NCBI GenBank assembly: GCA_019639115.1
Contig: JAHBSM010000005.1
Span: 186,001 to 250,000 of the forward strand
Direction of reading: 5' to 3'
Length of the DNA: 64,000 bases
From: Acidobacteriota bacterium
GTDB taxonomy: Bacteria > Acidobacteriota > Blastocatellia > Pyrinomonadales > Pyrinomonadaceae
The translations under genes and the position numbers were made by a program. Of this stretch, positions 18,276-27,307 are shown one piece after another. The notes beneath the pieces are model-generated. The model made no database searches. It saw only the letters and a program-made list of their open reading frames with translations, and had not been told where the DNA came from. Position 1 is the stretch's first letter; every line of letters begins with the position of its first letter.

Positions 18276-19967
18276 ATGAGATCACGATCAATTAAAGCGG
18301 CCTTTGCCGCGATGTTATTCGCCGCGTCCGCATTCGGACAAGCTGTAACTGACCCATTTGACCGCCCGCGAACTTACGATGCCCTGCACTATGTTGTCAA
18401 AGTGCGTTTCGACCGATCTAAGCGATCTATCGACGCTGAATCTTCGATCAAGCTGAGGCCACTTGCCGACGGACTGCGCACGCTGGTATTCGATTCCGTA
18501 GGGATAAGGTATCGTTCAGTCACGCTTGCGGGCTCCGGAGCTCCTCTGGCGTTCAAGACCGGGGCATCTGATGTTACCGTCACGCTTGATCGGGAGTATC
18601 TCTCGAGCGAGACGATCACGATCAATTTCGCCTACAGTGCCACGCCGGAGAAGGGCATCTATTTCGTCAACGAACTCGTTGAGGACGGTAAACAGGTGAG
18701 GTCGGACCAGATCTGGACCCAGGGCGAGCCGGATGAAGCCCGGCATTGGTTCCCTTCATTCGATTTCCCCAGCGACAAAGCAACTACGGAGCAATACATA
18801 ACCGCCGAGAGCGACGAAACAGTGATCGGGAACGGCGAATTGATAGACAAGGCTCAAGAGCCGGACGGAAGAGTAACCTGGCACTACCGTATGCCTTTGC
18901 CGCATTCTGTGTATTTGAGCTCATTCGTCGTAGGGAAGTATTCAAAGGTGGCGGGCAGGCACAAGAATATTCCACTCGGCTATTATGTCTATCCGGGGAT
19001 GGAGGAATTCGCGGGCCGGGTATTTCCTGAGACCGCCGATATGATGAGGACCTTCGAGGACCTCACCAAGGTCGATTTCCCTTATAACAAATACGATCAA
19101 ACGATCGTCGGCGCTTTCAAATTCGGCGGTATGGAGAATATCACTGCGACGACTCTCGCTGATACCGAAGTGATGTTCGCGAACTTCGGTTTCGGCCGCG
19201 AGATCGTTACCGATCTGATCTCGCACGAGCTTGCACACTCGTGGTTCGGCGATCTTGTGACCTGCGCCAACTGGGCCGAGCTTTGGCTGAATGAAGGATT
19301 CGCGACCTTCATGGAAGCAGCCTATCTGGAGAAAAAGCTCGGTCGAACCCCCTACCTCCGAAAGATCCAACAGGATGCCGGCAGCTTCCTTGCGGACGAT
19401 GCGGTCACACGCAGGCGACATGGCCTGTATAACCGCCGCGCAAAGGAAGTGGACAAGCTCTTTGACAATGCGTCGGTCACATACAACAAGGGCGGTGTCG
19501 TGCTTCACATGCTCCGCGAAGAGATCGGTGATGAGGCGTTCTGGTCAGGCGTGAAGATCTATCTGGACCGTCATAAGTTTGACAGCGTACGTTCATCCGA
19601 CTTGAGAAAAGCTATGGAGGAAGCGTCGGGAGCTGACCTCGGTTGGTTTTTCGACCAATGGGTTTACGGTGTTGGCCATCCGGTGCTGTCTGTGCAGCCG
19701 GTATATTCCGTTTCAAAAAGGCAGATGAAATTCACCGTGACCCAAATGCAGACGGCCGCAAGAGCTACTCCTGCGACTTACAGGTTACCGCTTCAAGTCC
19801 AAATTGCGGCAGGCGGCAAAACAGTCAACGAACGCCTTTTAATTACAAAGCGCACCGAGGTTTTTACGATACCGATGGCCGTAAAGCCGCGTGCGATCAC
19901 GGCCGACCCCGACAAGAAACTTCCCATCGTTGAGGTGCGTATCAAGCCGGTCCTGGCGGGCAGGTGA
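18276..19967 (+). CDS. M1-family zinc aminopeptidase, exported
   Basis: The ATG at 18276 is preceded by AAAGGGG and begins a clear signal peptide (residues 1-22, ending AFGQ), giving 563 residues. The substrate-binding exopeptidase motif is FGGMEN (GAMEN type). The zinc site is HELAHSWFG followed 18 residues later by NEGFAT. It lacks the long C-terminal domain of PepN-size enzymes, as many bacterial periplasmic M1 proteins do. It is in the same operon as the S9 peptidase, which fits stepwise degradation of extracellular peptides. Confidence 0.93.
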   Translation: MRSRSIKAAFAAMLFAASAFGQAVTDPFDRPRTYDALHYVVKVRFDRSKRSIDAESSIKLRPLADGLRTLVFDSVGIRYRSVTLAGSGAPLAFKTGASDVTVTLDREYLSSETITINFAYSATPEKGIYFVNELVEDGKQVRSDQIWTQGEPDEARHWFPSFDFPSDKATTEQYITAESDETVIGNGELIDKAQEPDGRVTWHYRMPLPHSVYLSSFVVGKYSKVAGRHKNIPLGYYVYPGMEEFAGRVFPETADMMRTFEDLTKVDFPYNKYDQTIVGAFKFGGMENITATTLADTEVMFANFGFGREIVTDLISHELAHSWFGDLVTCANWAELWLNEGFATFMEAAYLEKKLGRTPYLRKIQQDAGSFLADDAVTRRRHGLYNRRAKEVDKLFDNASVTYNKGGVVLHMLREEIGDEAFWSGVKIYLDRHKFDSVRSSDLRKAMEEASGADLGWFFDQWVYGVGHPVLSVQPVYSVSKRQMKFTVTQMQTAARATPATYRLPLQVQIAAGGKTVNERLLITKRTEVFTIPMAVKPRAITADPDKKLPIVEVRIKPVLAGR

Positions 19968-19977
19968 GATCACACTA

Positions 19978-20589
19978 TCAGGCAGGCTTGAAGTGGGTCT
20001 CACCATCAGGGAGCGGTTGCAGCATACGTTGCAGCTCCGCAAGCGGCGTCCCAGGATCCAGCCAGCGGTCGCGGTCGGCGTTCCTTATAACGACTGCCTG
20101 CCGCTGCTTTGAGTTATGGATCTCGGCAAAGACCGAGTTCGCTTTGGTTGTAATTATCGCGCAGCAATCCCGCGGAGCCTCTTTTATCAGGCATTCTCGT
20201 GCGATGCCCCCAAACGTGAAAACAGGCTCGTCGAACCATATTTCGAATTTCTTTTTCGAGCCGTCCGGCTGGACCTGCCATTCATAGATGCCGGTGGCAG
20301 GTATCAAAACCCTTCCGTTCCTAAATGCGTCCTTGAACATTCCGGCCCACAGCAAATTTTCGGCCTTTGCATTTATCGCGCGCCGCCAAATTCCTTTGGC
20401 ATCCCGGTCCTCGATCGTCCACCAATACTCTTTTGGCCTGTGATCTGCCGCGACCGCCAGGATCTCCGTGCCCGGGAACACCTCGTTGCGCGTTTGGTAA
20501 CCGTGTATATCGAAATATTCGTCTTCAATGAAGGGAAACTCCCGCTGGAGTTCTTTTGTTGTTGCACGCATTGCGTAACGGCCGCACAT
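19978..20589 (-). CDS. SOS response-associated peptidase (SRAP), YedK/HMCES family
   Basis: This 203-residue protein starts MCGRYA, so Cys2 becomes the N-terminal residue after Met removal. It also has the conserved Asn (YNAR-like region replaced by YQTRNEVFPGTEI), the WAGMFKDAFRNGRVLIPATGIYEW block with the catalytic Glu, and a C-terminal TTKAN..FAEIHNSKQRQAVVI block with the His. YedK/HMCES proteins covalently trap abasic sites in single-stranded DNA. Some relatives have an SRAP fold with weaker conservation; the NxR motif here deserves checking. It lies directly behind a c-di-AMP riboswitch and a terminator. It converges with the M1 gene. Confidence 0.9.
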   Translation of the reverse strand: MCGRYAMRATTKELQREFPFIEDEYFDIHGYQTRNEVFPGTEILAVAADHRPKEYWWTIEDRDAKGIWRRAINAKAENLLWAGMFKDAFRNGRVLIPATGIYEWQVQPDGSKKKFEIWFDEPVFTFGGIARECLIKEAPRDCCAIITTKANSVFAEIHNSKQRQAVVIRNADRDRWLDPGTPLAELQRMLQPLPDGETHFKPA

Positions 20590-20608
20590 AGATCTCGAAT
20601 ACGAGTGA

Positions 20609-20653
20609 AAATAAGAAAGGGCCCCAAGCGATCAAACTTGAAGCCCTTCTTTC
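20609..20653 (-). terminator. Intrinsic terminator in the riboswitch expression platform
   Basis: On the reverse strand, AAGAAGGGCTTCAAG can pair, with two G-U pairs, to CTTGGGGCCCTTTCTT across a short loop. A T-rich tail (TTATTTTC) follows. The tail ends about 20 bases before the SRAP start codon, between riboswitch and gene. A second possible hairpin (CTGCTTT with AAAGCAG, 20672-20694) lies just upstream. Confidence 0.7.
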
Positions 20654-20745
20654 CTTTGAGAAGACCGAAGTCTGCTTTGTTGTTGAAAAAGCAGAGCGCG
20701 AAGCACAAGCGATTCACCTTGGCGGCTCATTCTCTGTAACTTCTT

Positions 20746-20893
20746 TGCAACACCTACGAGGTTAGCTGACGGGCTAGGAACGAAAGAGTATCCCTTCATC
20801 AACGTGACGATTCGCCCCCGGAAGCTTTGGCCGATGGCCTTGGCTGTTGGTTCCCCCGCGTCTTTGCACGATGCAAAGACTTCGGTGATCGAC
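20746..20893 (-). ncRNA. Cyclic di-AMP riboswitch (ydaO/yuaA type)
   Basis: The reverse strand contains the highly conserved ydaO blocks in order: GCGGGGGAACCAA, GGGGCGAATC, AAGGGATACTCTTTCG, then CCCGTCAGCTAACCTCG. The 5' part carries a 9-bp hairpin (GTCTTTGCA/TGCAAAGAC) at the place of the usual P2-like hairpin, and CACC at the 5' end can pair with GGTG at the 3' end as P1. The class binds c-di-AMP and usually turns expression off when bound. The next gene in this orientation is SRAP at 20589, with a terminator between. This is direct motif recognition, not a covariance-model search. Confidence 0.93.
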
Positions 20894-20907
20894 TTTTCAA
20901 CACTCTA

Positions 20908-20937
20908 AGAATAACACGAGGCACGAAGCCAAATCAA
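20908..20937 (-). promoter_or_regulatory. Probable sigma70-type promoter of the riboswitch transcript
   Basis: Reading the reverse strand, TTGATT (20937-20932) is followed after 17-18 bases by TTATTC/TATTCT (20914-20908). The predicted transcription start near 20901 lies just upstream of the riboswitch aptamer, as expected. Confidence 0.45.
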
Positions 20938-20966
20938 GATTTCATTCTCGCGAAAATACTAAACCT

Positions 20967-21422
20967 CTATCCACGGACAGTGGGATAAAGCTGGTAGAGT
21001 AGGAGGTAAACTACCACGCCGGTGATCGACACATAGAGCCAGACTGGAAACACGTACCGCGCAAGGCGTTTATGCTTCTCATATTGACCCTTTAGTCCCC
21101 GCCACAGAGTGAGCAGAACAAATGGCGTGACAAGTGCAGCCAGTATCGTGTGCGAAGTGAGAATTGTGAAATATATTGGCCGTACTAGGCCTTCGCCAGT
21201 AAAACGCGTGGGCCCGATGCCGAAGTAATAGCTCCTGATAGCATGGTGCGCTAGGTAACAAGCGAGGAACACCGCCGACGTAATACTCGCGCTCAGCATA
21301 CTGAGCCTATGAGCAGCCACCCGCTTTCTGATAATAAACACGAAACCAGCCATCAGAAACAGGCTGCTCAATCCGTTCAAGGATGCATTGAGGTGCGGGA
21401 ATACGTTTAGAAGCCCTTCCAT
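20967..21422 (-). CDS. DUF420 (YozB/CtaM-like) membrane protein of the cytochrome oxidase cluster
   Basis: With ATG 21422 (GGAGGTGA immediately upstream) this is a 151-residue protein with four to five hydrophobic helices. The DUF420 pattern is visible: an N-terminal NA.LN..S..F motif, then two His-containing helices (YLAHHAIRSYYFG, TSHTILAALVTP) and a final helix ending YQLYP. Relatives such as CtaM in Staphylococcus and YozB in Bacillus are linked to haem-copper oxidase assembly. It follows the cox subunit III gene after one base. Conserved His residues in the helices suggest haem or metal binding; this is inference. Confidence 0.85.
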   Translation of the reverse strand: MEGLLNVFPHLNASLNGLSSLFLMAGFVFIIRKRVAAHRLSMLSASITSAVFLACYLAHHAIRSYYFGIGPTRFTGEGLVRPIYFTILTSHTILAALVTPFVLLTLWRGLKGQYEKHKRLARYVFPVWLYVSITGVVVYLLLYQLYPTVRG

Positions 21423-21423
21423 C

Positions 21424-22146
21424 TCACCTCCAGAAACCAAGCAAAAGAACAATGACAAGCCACAATATTCCCATGAAATGCCAATACCAGCCGACCGTGC
21501 TCGACAGAGTCACCTGCCTTTCCCTGGACGCCTCGTCAATAGGCGGTGACAGGCATCGACGGTACAGCCCTCCCAGGGCGATCATGCCGCCGATCACGTG
21601 TACAGCGTGGAGAGCAGTCAAAATGTAGAAGAATCCCGCGTATGGATTGCCGCTTGCGTAGATTCCCTGCGCCGATAGTTCGAACCAAACGACGACCTGA
21701 GATACGATGAACGCAACGCCAGCTATCGCCGCAAATATGAACCACGTCCTCGCTCTTTGAGGATCGCTGCTTCGGACATATTTCTCGAACTGGAAATAAA
21801 AGAAGCTTCCGGCTAAAAGTATCGCGGTACTGACCCAAACCTGAAAAGGCAGATTGAAAGGACTCCATTCGACCGATCGATTCGTCGCGAGTACAACGTA
21901 CGCGGCAAACACGCCGCCGAATGTCATAAGCACCACGAGTAGGACGAACCACGTGAGAATGCGCGACCTTGATCTAGCCTGTTCGATCGGGTCCTCTACG
22001 TCGTCATCGCCGTCCGGTCCCCCGCCGCCGGGGCCGCGACCCCCTTTAGGGCCGCCGGGACCGCTTGTACCCGAACCAACGCGTCGCAGTTTGGCATCCG
22101 CGTCCTCAACGACCGTTGTTTCCACAATGCCTACGTCAACGTTCAT
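21424..22146 (-). CDS. Cytochrome c oxidase subunit III-like protein
   Basis: This 240-residue protein has five hydrophobic helices and the subunit III signatures FYILTALHAVHVIGG and YWHFMGILWLV. The N-terminal 60 residues are unusual for the family: a Gly/Pro-rich acidic run (residues about 26-52) precedes the first helix. The gene starts within the last codons of ctaB (ATGA, 4-base overlap) and is followed after one base by the DUF420 gene. Catalytic subunits I and II are not in the window, so this is a partial oxidase/assembly operon. Confidence 0.88.
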   Translation of the reverse strand: MNVDVGIVETTVVEDADAKLRRVGSGTSGPGGPKGGRGPGGGGPDGDDDVEDPIEQARSRSRILTWFVLLVVLMTFGGVFAAYVVLATNRSVEWSPFNLPFQVWVSTAILLAGSFFYFQFEKYVRSSDPQRARTWFIFAAIAGVAFIVSQVVVWFELSAQGIYASGNPYAGFFYILTALHAVHVIGGMIALGGLYRRCLSPPIDEASRERQVTLSSTVGWYWHFMGILWLVIVLLLGFWR

Positions 22147-23138
22147 CTTTTATCAAAGACCAGAAGAAGGAATAGGATCGGTAAATATATGACAGAAGCG
22201 AGAAGAAGTCGGCGTGCCGCAGCATCCGTTCGGCTAATGGCGGTCAAGACCGATACCAAAAGCATGCCGATCCCTAGGACGGCAGCTCCGATGAGGAACG
22301 TAAGTCCCGCTTTTCCAAAAAAGTATGGAGCGAGGCTGACCGGAACGAGCATTATCGAAAAGAGTACGATCTGCCTCATTGTGATCGAGCCCGACGGTTC
22401 TACCACCGGCAGCATCAGAATGCCTGCCTTTGCATATTGATCGCGGTACATCCAGGCGATAGCGAGAAAATGCGGGAACTGCCAGAGGAATTGCATCGCG
22501 AAGAGTGACCAAGCGACGATCGATATTTCGCCCGCGGCAGCGGTCCATCCCATTAGCGGCGGTAGAGCTCCCGGGATAGCACCGAGGGCCGTAGAAACAG
22601 ATGTGCGGGTTTTAAGCGGTGTATAGACGAATACGTACCCGACGATCACGATAAGACCCAGGAATGCCGTAAGCGGATTCACGGCAATGAGCAGATACGC
22701 CTCTGCCGCCGCACATAACACGATCCCGAAAACAAGTGCCTCGGTCGGTGTGACGCGACCCGTTGGCAACGGCCGCACGGCCGTCCTGTCCATTAGCGGA
22801 TCGATGGCCCGCTCGACGTACTGATTGAGGGTCGCTACGCCAAAGGCCAACAGTGATATGGCAACCATTGCGTGAATGAAAAGGACCGTATCAAACTGTG
22901 GGCCCGAACCAAGATAAAATCCGGCCGCCGATGTGAGGACAAGCAAGACCGCGATGCGCGGCTTAGTGAGCTCAGAAAACGCGGCCATTCGCTCGCGTAC
23001 TCCTAAGGACGGTGTTGAAGAGATCTCGCTGGCAACTCCCATAGTGAGCCCAAGAATACCGAACCAAACCATTAGCATAGCTTTTCGATGAACGCCGCTC
23101 AACTCGCGATTGATAACCGGCGGTAATATATTTCCCAT
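22143..23138 (-). CDS. ctaB: Protoheme IX farnesyltransferase (haem O synthase)
   Basis: This 331-residue polytopic protein has the UbiA-type prenyltransferase motif NQYVERAIDPLMDRTAVRPLP (N-x3-D-x2-M-x-R-T) near residue 110 and a second Asp-rich loop region. It farnesylates protohaem IX to haem O for haem-copper oxidases. It is the first gene of the ctaB-cox3-DUF420 unit. The N-terminal helix before residue 45 appears additional to the common 280-300-residue length. Divergent from resB with 59 bases between starts, so both haem operons may share control. Confidence 0.92.
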   Translation of the reverse strand: MGNILPPVINRELSGVHRKAMLMVWFGILGLTMGVASEISSTPSLGVRERMAAFSELTKPRIAVLLVLTSAAGFYLGSGPQFDTVLFIHAMVAISLLAFGVATLNQYVERAIDPLMDRTAVRPLPTGRVTPTEALVFGIVLCAAAEAYLLIAVNPLTAFLGLIVIVGYVFVYTPLKTRTSVSTALGAIPGALPPLMGWTAAAGEISIVAWSLFAMQFLWQFPHFLAIAWMYRDQYAKAGILMLPVVEPSGSITMRQIVLFSIMLVPVSLAPYFFGKAGLTFLIGAAVLGIGMLLVSVLTAISRTDAAARRLLLASVIYLPILFLLLVFDKR

Positions 23139-23197
23139 CGCCTCTTATCACCTAACGGATGACTTGGCGACGGCCTTGAGTTATCCTGAACTTTGCC

Positions 23198-24757
23198 ATG
23201 GCATCGGCTGAAGAGACCCTAAATGTTGAACCTAGATCTTTGAGCCAAAAAGCTCCGATCGTCAACCGCGCCCTCGATCTGATAAGTTCGGTTCGCCTGG
23301 GCGTCGTTCTCTTATGCATTCTCGTCGTTCTGTCGATGATAGGGATGCTGATACTTCAGCAGAATGTAAATGGATTTGACGCCTACTATGCGTCGCTCAC
23401 ACCTGCCGAGAAGATCGTGTATGGCCGCCTTGGCTTTTTTGATATCTACCATAGTTGGTATTTCAACCTTCTCCTCCTGGCTCTATCGCTCAACATCATT
23501 CTGGCGTCGATAGACCGGTTCCCCTCAGCCTGGGCGTACATCCGCGAACCAAAGCGCACTGCAACGCGTGAATGGCTTCTGGGACGACAATCCTGCATGG
23601 AGAAGGAGATCTCAGCGGCAAATGATGACGAAGCTCTCGCCACGGTAAGATCAGCGTTTGAGCGATCCGGGATCGAACCCCACGTAACTACACAAACGTC
23701 AACGTCATACGGACGCCGGGCCGATGGATCGAAGGACTTTTCCGTAACGGAAACAACCTCTTCAACGGTTCTCTTTGCCGAGACCGGCAGGTGGAACCGG
23801 CTCGGGGCATATATCGTCCACTTGTTTCTTTTGACGCTTTTTCTCGGACATTATGTAGCGCTGCAGACGGGCTTTGATGCTGATGTCAAAATGATACCCG
23901 GCCAGGTTACCAACCAGATCCAGCAGATAGAGTTCGACCTTGATAAGAAGCTGCAGTTCAATGTAGTACTCCCGTTTGAGATGACCTGTACCGACATCGA
24001 ACAGCGCCTTATCGATCCAAACGGTGCGATCGACGTCTCAAATACGCTCGACTGGCGTACTGCGCTTCGGATCGACGATCCTGATTACGGAACGACCACG
24101 GCTAATGTTAGCCTCAACAACCCCTTTACCTATCGAGGCTTTCGTTTTTTTCAAGCACAGACGATTCCCGTTGGCAACGCTCGAAATATCGAGTTGACAC
24201 TCACGCCTGAAAAAGGCGGCGAACCCGTCAAAGCAAAGATCGATCGGCTCGGCTCGACACTCCTTGCGGATGGAACGATCGTAGAATTCTCGGATTTTCA
24301 GCCGGATTTTACCTTCGGCCCCGGCGGCAAGCCGGATACGCGGAGCTCAGAATACAACAATCCTGTTGCTGTCCTGAGCGTGACGCCGCCTGGCGGCGAG
24401 AAGATCCGCGTATTTGCCTTTGCTCGCGCTTTGTCTCCGGACCTGCCGATTGCGGCGCCGAAGGCCGGATACAGATGGCAGCTCTCCGGATTCGAGAAAG
24501 CGCCTCTGGCCCACGTCCTTTCGATCAAATACGATCCGTTCAACGCCGCTTTCGTCGCTTGGTATGTCGGCGGATTTGGCCTTGTAGGCGCGTTAGCATT
24601 CGTATTCTTTTTCTCGCACAGGCGGTTCTGGGCAATGATAACGAGGACAGGTGACGCAACGTATAAAATTCTGATCGCGGGCGACGCTAATAGAAATCGA
24701 TCTGCACTCGAGGATAGGGTCGAAGCTCTTGCGTACGGGATCGATCCGAATAAATAG
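23198..24757 (+). CDS. resB: Cytochrome c biogenesis protein ResB/Ccs1
   Basis: This 519-residue protein has three N-terminal helices (SSVRLGVVLLCILVVLS type start; YHSWYFNLLLLALSLNI; a third near residue 205), a large periplasmic domain and a C-terminal helix (about residues 450-470). The family handles apocytochrome and haem ligation in System II maturation. The ccsA gene follows after ten bases, the normal pairing. Local periplasmic motifs (NPFTYRGFRFFQ) match ResB proteins. This supports a c-type cytochrome-based respiratory chain, consistent with the lipoprotein cytochrome at 32046. Confidence 0.92.
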   Translation: MASAEETLNVEPRSLSQKAPIVNRALDLISSVRLGVVLLCILVVLSMIGMLILQQNVNGFDAYYASLTPAEKIVYGRLGFFDIYHSWYFNLLLLALSLNIILASIDRFPSAWAYIREPKRTATREWLLGRQSCMEKEISAANDDEALATVRSAFERSGIEPHVTTQTSTSYGRRADGSKDFSVTETTSSTVLFAETGRWNRLGAYIVHLFLLTLFLGHYVALQTGFDADVKMIPGQVTNQIQQIEFDLDKKLQFNVVLPFEMTCTDIEQRLIDPNGAIDVSNTLDWRTALRIDDPDYGTTTANVSLNNPFTYRGFRFFQAQTIPVGNARNIELTLTPEKGGEPVKAKIDRLGSTLLADGTIVEFSDFQPDFTFGPGGKPDTRSSEYNNPVAVLSVTPPGGEKIRVFAFARALSPDLPIAAPKAGYRWQLSGFEKAPLAHVLSIKYDPFNAAFVAWYVGGFGLVGALAFVFFFSHRRFWAMITRTGDATYKILIAGDANRNRSALEDRVEALAYGIDPNK

Positions 24758-24767
24758 AGGTTTAACA

Positions 24768-26360
24768 ATGGAAGCAATCAATGTAGATATTCCCAGGTCG
24801 CGTTCTAGCATGATCCCGGGTGTCGTTGTAATCGCTTCGGCCGTGCTCATGCTCGGCCTTCGAATTCAGATCGGCGAGTCCTTCATTTCAGACGGAGCCC
24901 TGATGATGATCGCGTTGGCGAGCTATATTTTAGCATCGCTATTCCTGCTCACCGATCTATACGCGCCGTCCTCTATGGCCAAAGCGATCGGTTACTGGAG
25001 CGCGGCCATCAGCGTATTCTTCAATCTGTCGAGTTGGCTGGTTCGCTGGGTTAACGCCTACGATCATGAGATCGCGATAATGCGCGAGAACGGGAATCTC
25101 GCTACGCCCTGGGTGTTCCGTTATATTCCTTTTGCCAATCTTTATGACCTGAGTATCGCTTTCGCATTTGGTGCAGGAATTGCGACCTTCTTTTTCATGC
25201 GACGGCCCAGCTTTAGGGTCCTGGCGGCGTTCTCGCTGCCGCTCGCGGCCCTTATCCTGACCCTCGCGCGATTTATAGGAGGTGAATTCATTGACCTGCC
25301 GCCCGTGCTCGATTCCTATTGGAGGCCGATACACGTCGGCGTCGCGAGCCTCAGCTACGGCGTTGCATTGCTTTGCTTTGCGGTCGCCGTCGTCTATTTG
25401 TTGAAAGATAATGCGAAGGTAGAAGCAATGGCCATCTGGTCGAGCATTTTTGCATTACTCGTGATCGGTACGATCAGCAAGTTTTCAGTGCTTACCGCTT
25501 TCGTTTACAGGATCGGCCTCTTCGTTCCCGCCGACGGCGCTAAGAAGCCCTTTTCGGCTCCGTTCCGCCTAGAACTCCCGTGGGTTGGACCCGCTCTCGT
25601 CGTCGCGGCCGTTCTGCTGCTCGGAGTGATCCTCGCGTACGCGGTCTATCTTTATTCCAACAACGGCACAGCAAAAAAGATAGGCGGCCTGCTCCTCAAA
25701 GGCGCGTTGATCGCGCAGATCGTTGCGATCGCATTCTTTATATCCGGCGTTCGCAGCACCACGAACGTTGATCAGAAACTTAAAGCTCAGATCGCGTCCG
25801 ATCCGGGGCAGCTTTTAACCGCAGGTATGGCGATCGCTGAGAATCAGAATCTCAGGTCAGAAGAACTGGCCAAGATCACAGTTCCGCAGTACGAAGCGAT
25901 GGCAAGACAGTATCTCGACAACACGGACGGTCGCCTGTATCTGAGCCTGAATACAAACCCGGTTGAATTTTCGGCATTGCTGACAGCGGCGGTTGCTACA
26001 TTCTTTGTCATCCTCTTTGGGTTCCGGACCGAGACGCTGCGTCAGCGCTTGCCATCGTTGGATTCCCTTGACGGCCTAATGTACAAAACGGCGTCGCTGG
26101 CATTTGCGGGACTCGCCATGCTTTTGATCACAGGCGCCATTTGGGCAAACGAATCATGGGGCAGGCCTTGGGGGTTCGATTCCAAAGAGACTGGCGCTCT
26201 CGTAGCATGGCTCACGTATGCCGCATTTCTCCACACACGTATTTCTCGTGGGTGGAAAGGACGCAGCTCTGCCTATTTTGCGATAGCTGGATTTCTATTC
26301 GTGATATTTACTTACCTGGGAGTAAGTTACCTGCTCAAAGGGCTGCACAGCTACGCGTAG
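24768..26360 (+). CDS. ccsA: Cytochrome c biogenesis protein CcsA/ResC
   Basis: ATG 24768, with AGAGG upstream, gives 530 residues with more than eight helices. The CcsA haem-handling loop is present near residue 470, but reads SWGRPWGFDSKETGA; the canonical form is WGxxWxWD, so the second Trp of WxWD is Phe here. Conserved His residues flank it (the His in FLHTR). CcsA with ResB exports haem and joins it to CxxCH apoproteins. A long loop (about residues 330-410) separates helices near the middle, which may be a periplasmic domain not usual in short CcsA proteins. Confidence 0.9.
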   Translation: MEAINVDIPRSRSSMIPGVVVIASAVLMLGLRIQIGESFISDGALMMIALASYILASLFLLTDLYAPSSMAKAIGYWSAAISVFFNLSSWLVRWVNAYDHEIAIMRENGNLATPWVFRYIPFANLYDLSIAFAFGAGIATFFFMRRPSFRVLAAFSLPLAALILTLARFIGGEFIDLPPVLDSYWRPIHVGVASLSYGVALLCFAVAVVYLLKDNAKVEAMAIWSSIFALLVIGTISKFSVLTAFVYRIGLFVPADGAKKPFSAPFRLELPWVGPALVVAAVLLLGVILAYAVYLYSNNGTAKKIGGLLLKGALIAQIVAIAFFISGVRSTTNVDQKLKAQIASDPGQLLTAGMAIAENQNLRSEELAKITVPQYEAMARQYLDNTDGRLYLSLNTNPVEFSALLTAAVATFFVILFGFRTETLRQRLPSLDSLDGLMYKTASLAFAGLAMLLITGAIWANESWGRPWGFDSKETGALVAWLTYAAFLHTRISRGWKGRSSAYFAIAGFLFVIFTYLGVSYLLKGLHSYA

Positions 26361-26371
26361 TTCGCTAATGG

Positions 26372-27307
26372 CTACTGTATCTCGACACGTTGGATGCCTG
26401 ACAGCGCCCATCGTTCGATACGGCCGTCCTTGACTATCAGGGTTAGGTAACCCTTGTCCACGCTCATTCTTACAATATCTGAGACCTTTGCTTCTACGCG
26501 CTTGCCGTCGAGAAAAGTTATGACGATCTTTCCGCCCAAGGCGCCGCTCGGCGGCACGGCAGCAACAGCCGTGGAGGCCGCCGTATTTGAGGTGCCGCTA
26601 TCGGCGGCGGGCTTTTTCTTTGGATCTGGGGGAGTTCCATTCTTAGTGTCGGCTGCCGGTTTCTTGGCCGCAGGTTTGGACCTATCGCTAGTAGCCTGGG
26701 ACGCGGTCGTCGAACTATCGTCGATCTTAGTTCCTGAATTGGCACTTCGATCGCCCGTTGAAGGCGTGATCTCGCCGCCCCTGCTTTCGGTTGCGGCGGC
26801 GATCTTAGGTTCTTTGACGTCATCTTCGGCTGGTTTCAGCGCTACAAAGCTTCCGGCGAATTTGATCTGATATGCAGCCGAAGCATCATTTGGAGTACGG
26901 CCCTGGACCCTTAGGATCAGTTTCTCGGGCTTCCTCATATAGACAAGCCGTCCGGTCTCATAAACTGTATCCGAAGCATAGATCACCATTTTCGTAAGCG
27001 GCCGCATGGAACCGGCGATAAAAACATCAATATCTCCCGTAAAATTTTGCGTGACGGCGCTTATGAATATATCGCCGATATCGCCTTCGAAAGCGAAATA
27101 ATGAGTTGTCAGCCGAGCGTCCCCTATGGGCCTGGCGGGGATGGTTCCTTTGATCTCGTTCTTTGTCAGTCGGGTGGGAAAGCTAATATCAGACGACTGA
27201 CCATCGACTCGTCCCAGAGCGATCAAGACAACGCCTAAGACGATCAATATCTGCGTTGCTCTACTGCAAACTTTTGCGAAGGTGCACAAGCCGGGAAGTT
27301 TCCTCAT
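26372..27307 (-). CDS. Exported hypothetical protein with low-complexity linker
   Basis: I do not recognise a family. The ATG at 27307 gives 311 residues with a signal-peptide-like segment (residues 1-37, ending GRVDGQ). A globular part of about 120 residues follows (a beta-rich block with GDIGDIFISAVTQNFTG and AAYQIKFAGSF), resembling the pre-peptidase C-terminal type of beta fold. Next come about 120 residues of Thr/Ala/Lys/Pro-rich linker and a short C-terminal domain of about 50 residues (DGKRVEAKVSDIVRM). The start overlaps the acetyltransferase gene by 47 bases. It may be secreted or surface-located; function unknown. Confidence 0.65.
   Translation of the reverse strand: MRKLPGLCTFAKVCSRATQILIVLGVVLIALGRVDGQSSDISFPTRLTKNEIKGTIPARPIGDARLTTHYFAFEGDIGDIFISAVTQNFTGDIDVFIAGSMRPLTKMVIYASDTVYETGRLVYMRKPEKLILRVQGRTPNDASAAYQIKFAGSFVALKPAEDDVKEPKIAAATESRGGEITPSTGDRSANSGTKIDDSSTTASQATSDRSKPAAKKPAADTKNGTPPDPKKKPAADSGTSNTAASTAVAAVPPSGALGGKIVITFLDGKRVEAKVSDIVRMSVDKGYLTLIVKDGRIERWALSGIQRVEIQ

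Noticed and set aside
20116-20739. Forward-strand 207-codon frame opposite SRAP and the riboswitch
   Set aside because: It is antisense to the SRAP gene and runs through the riboswitch terminator.
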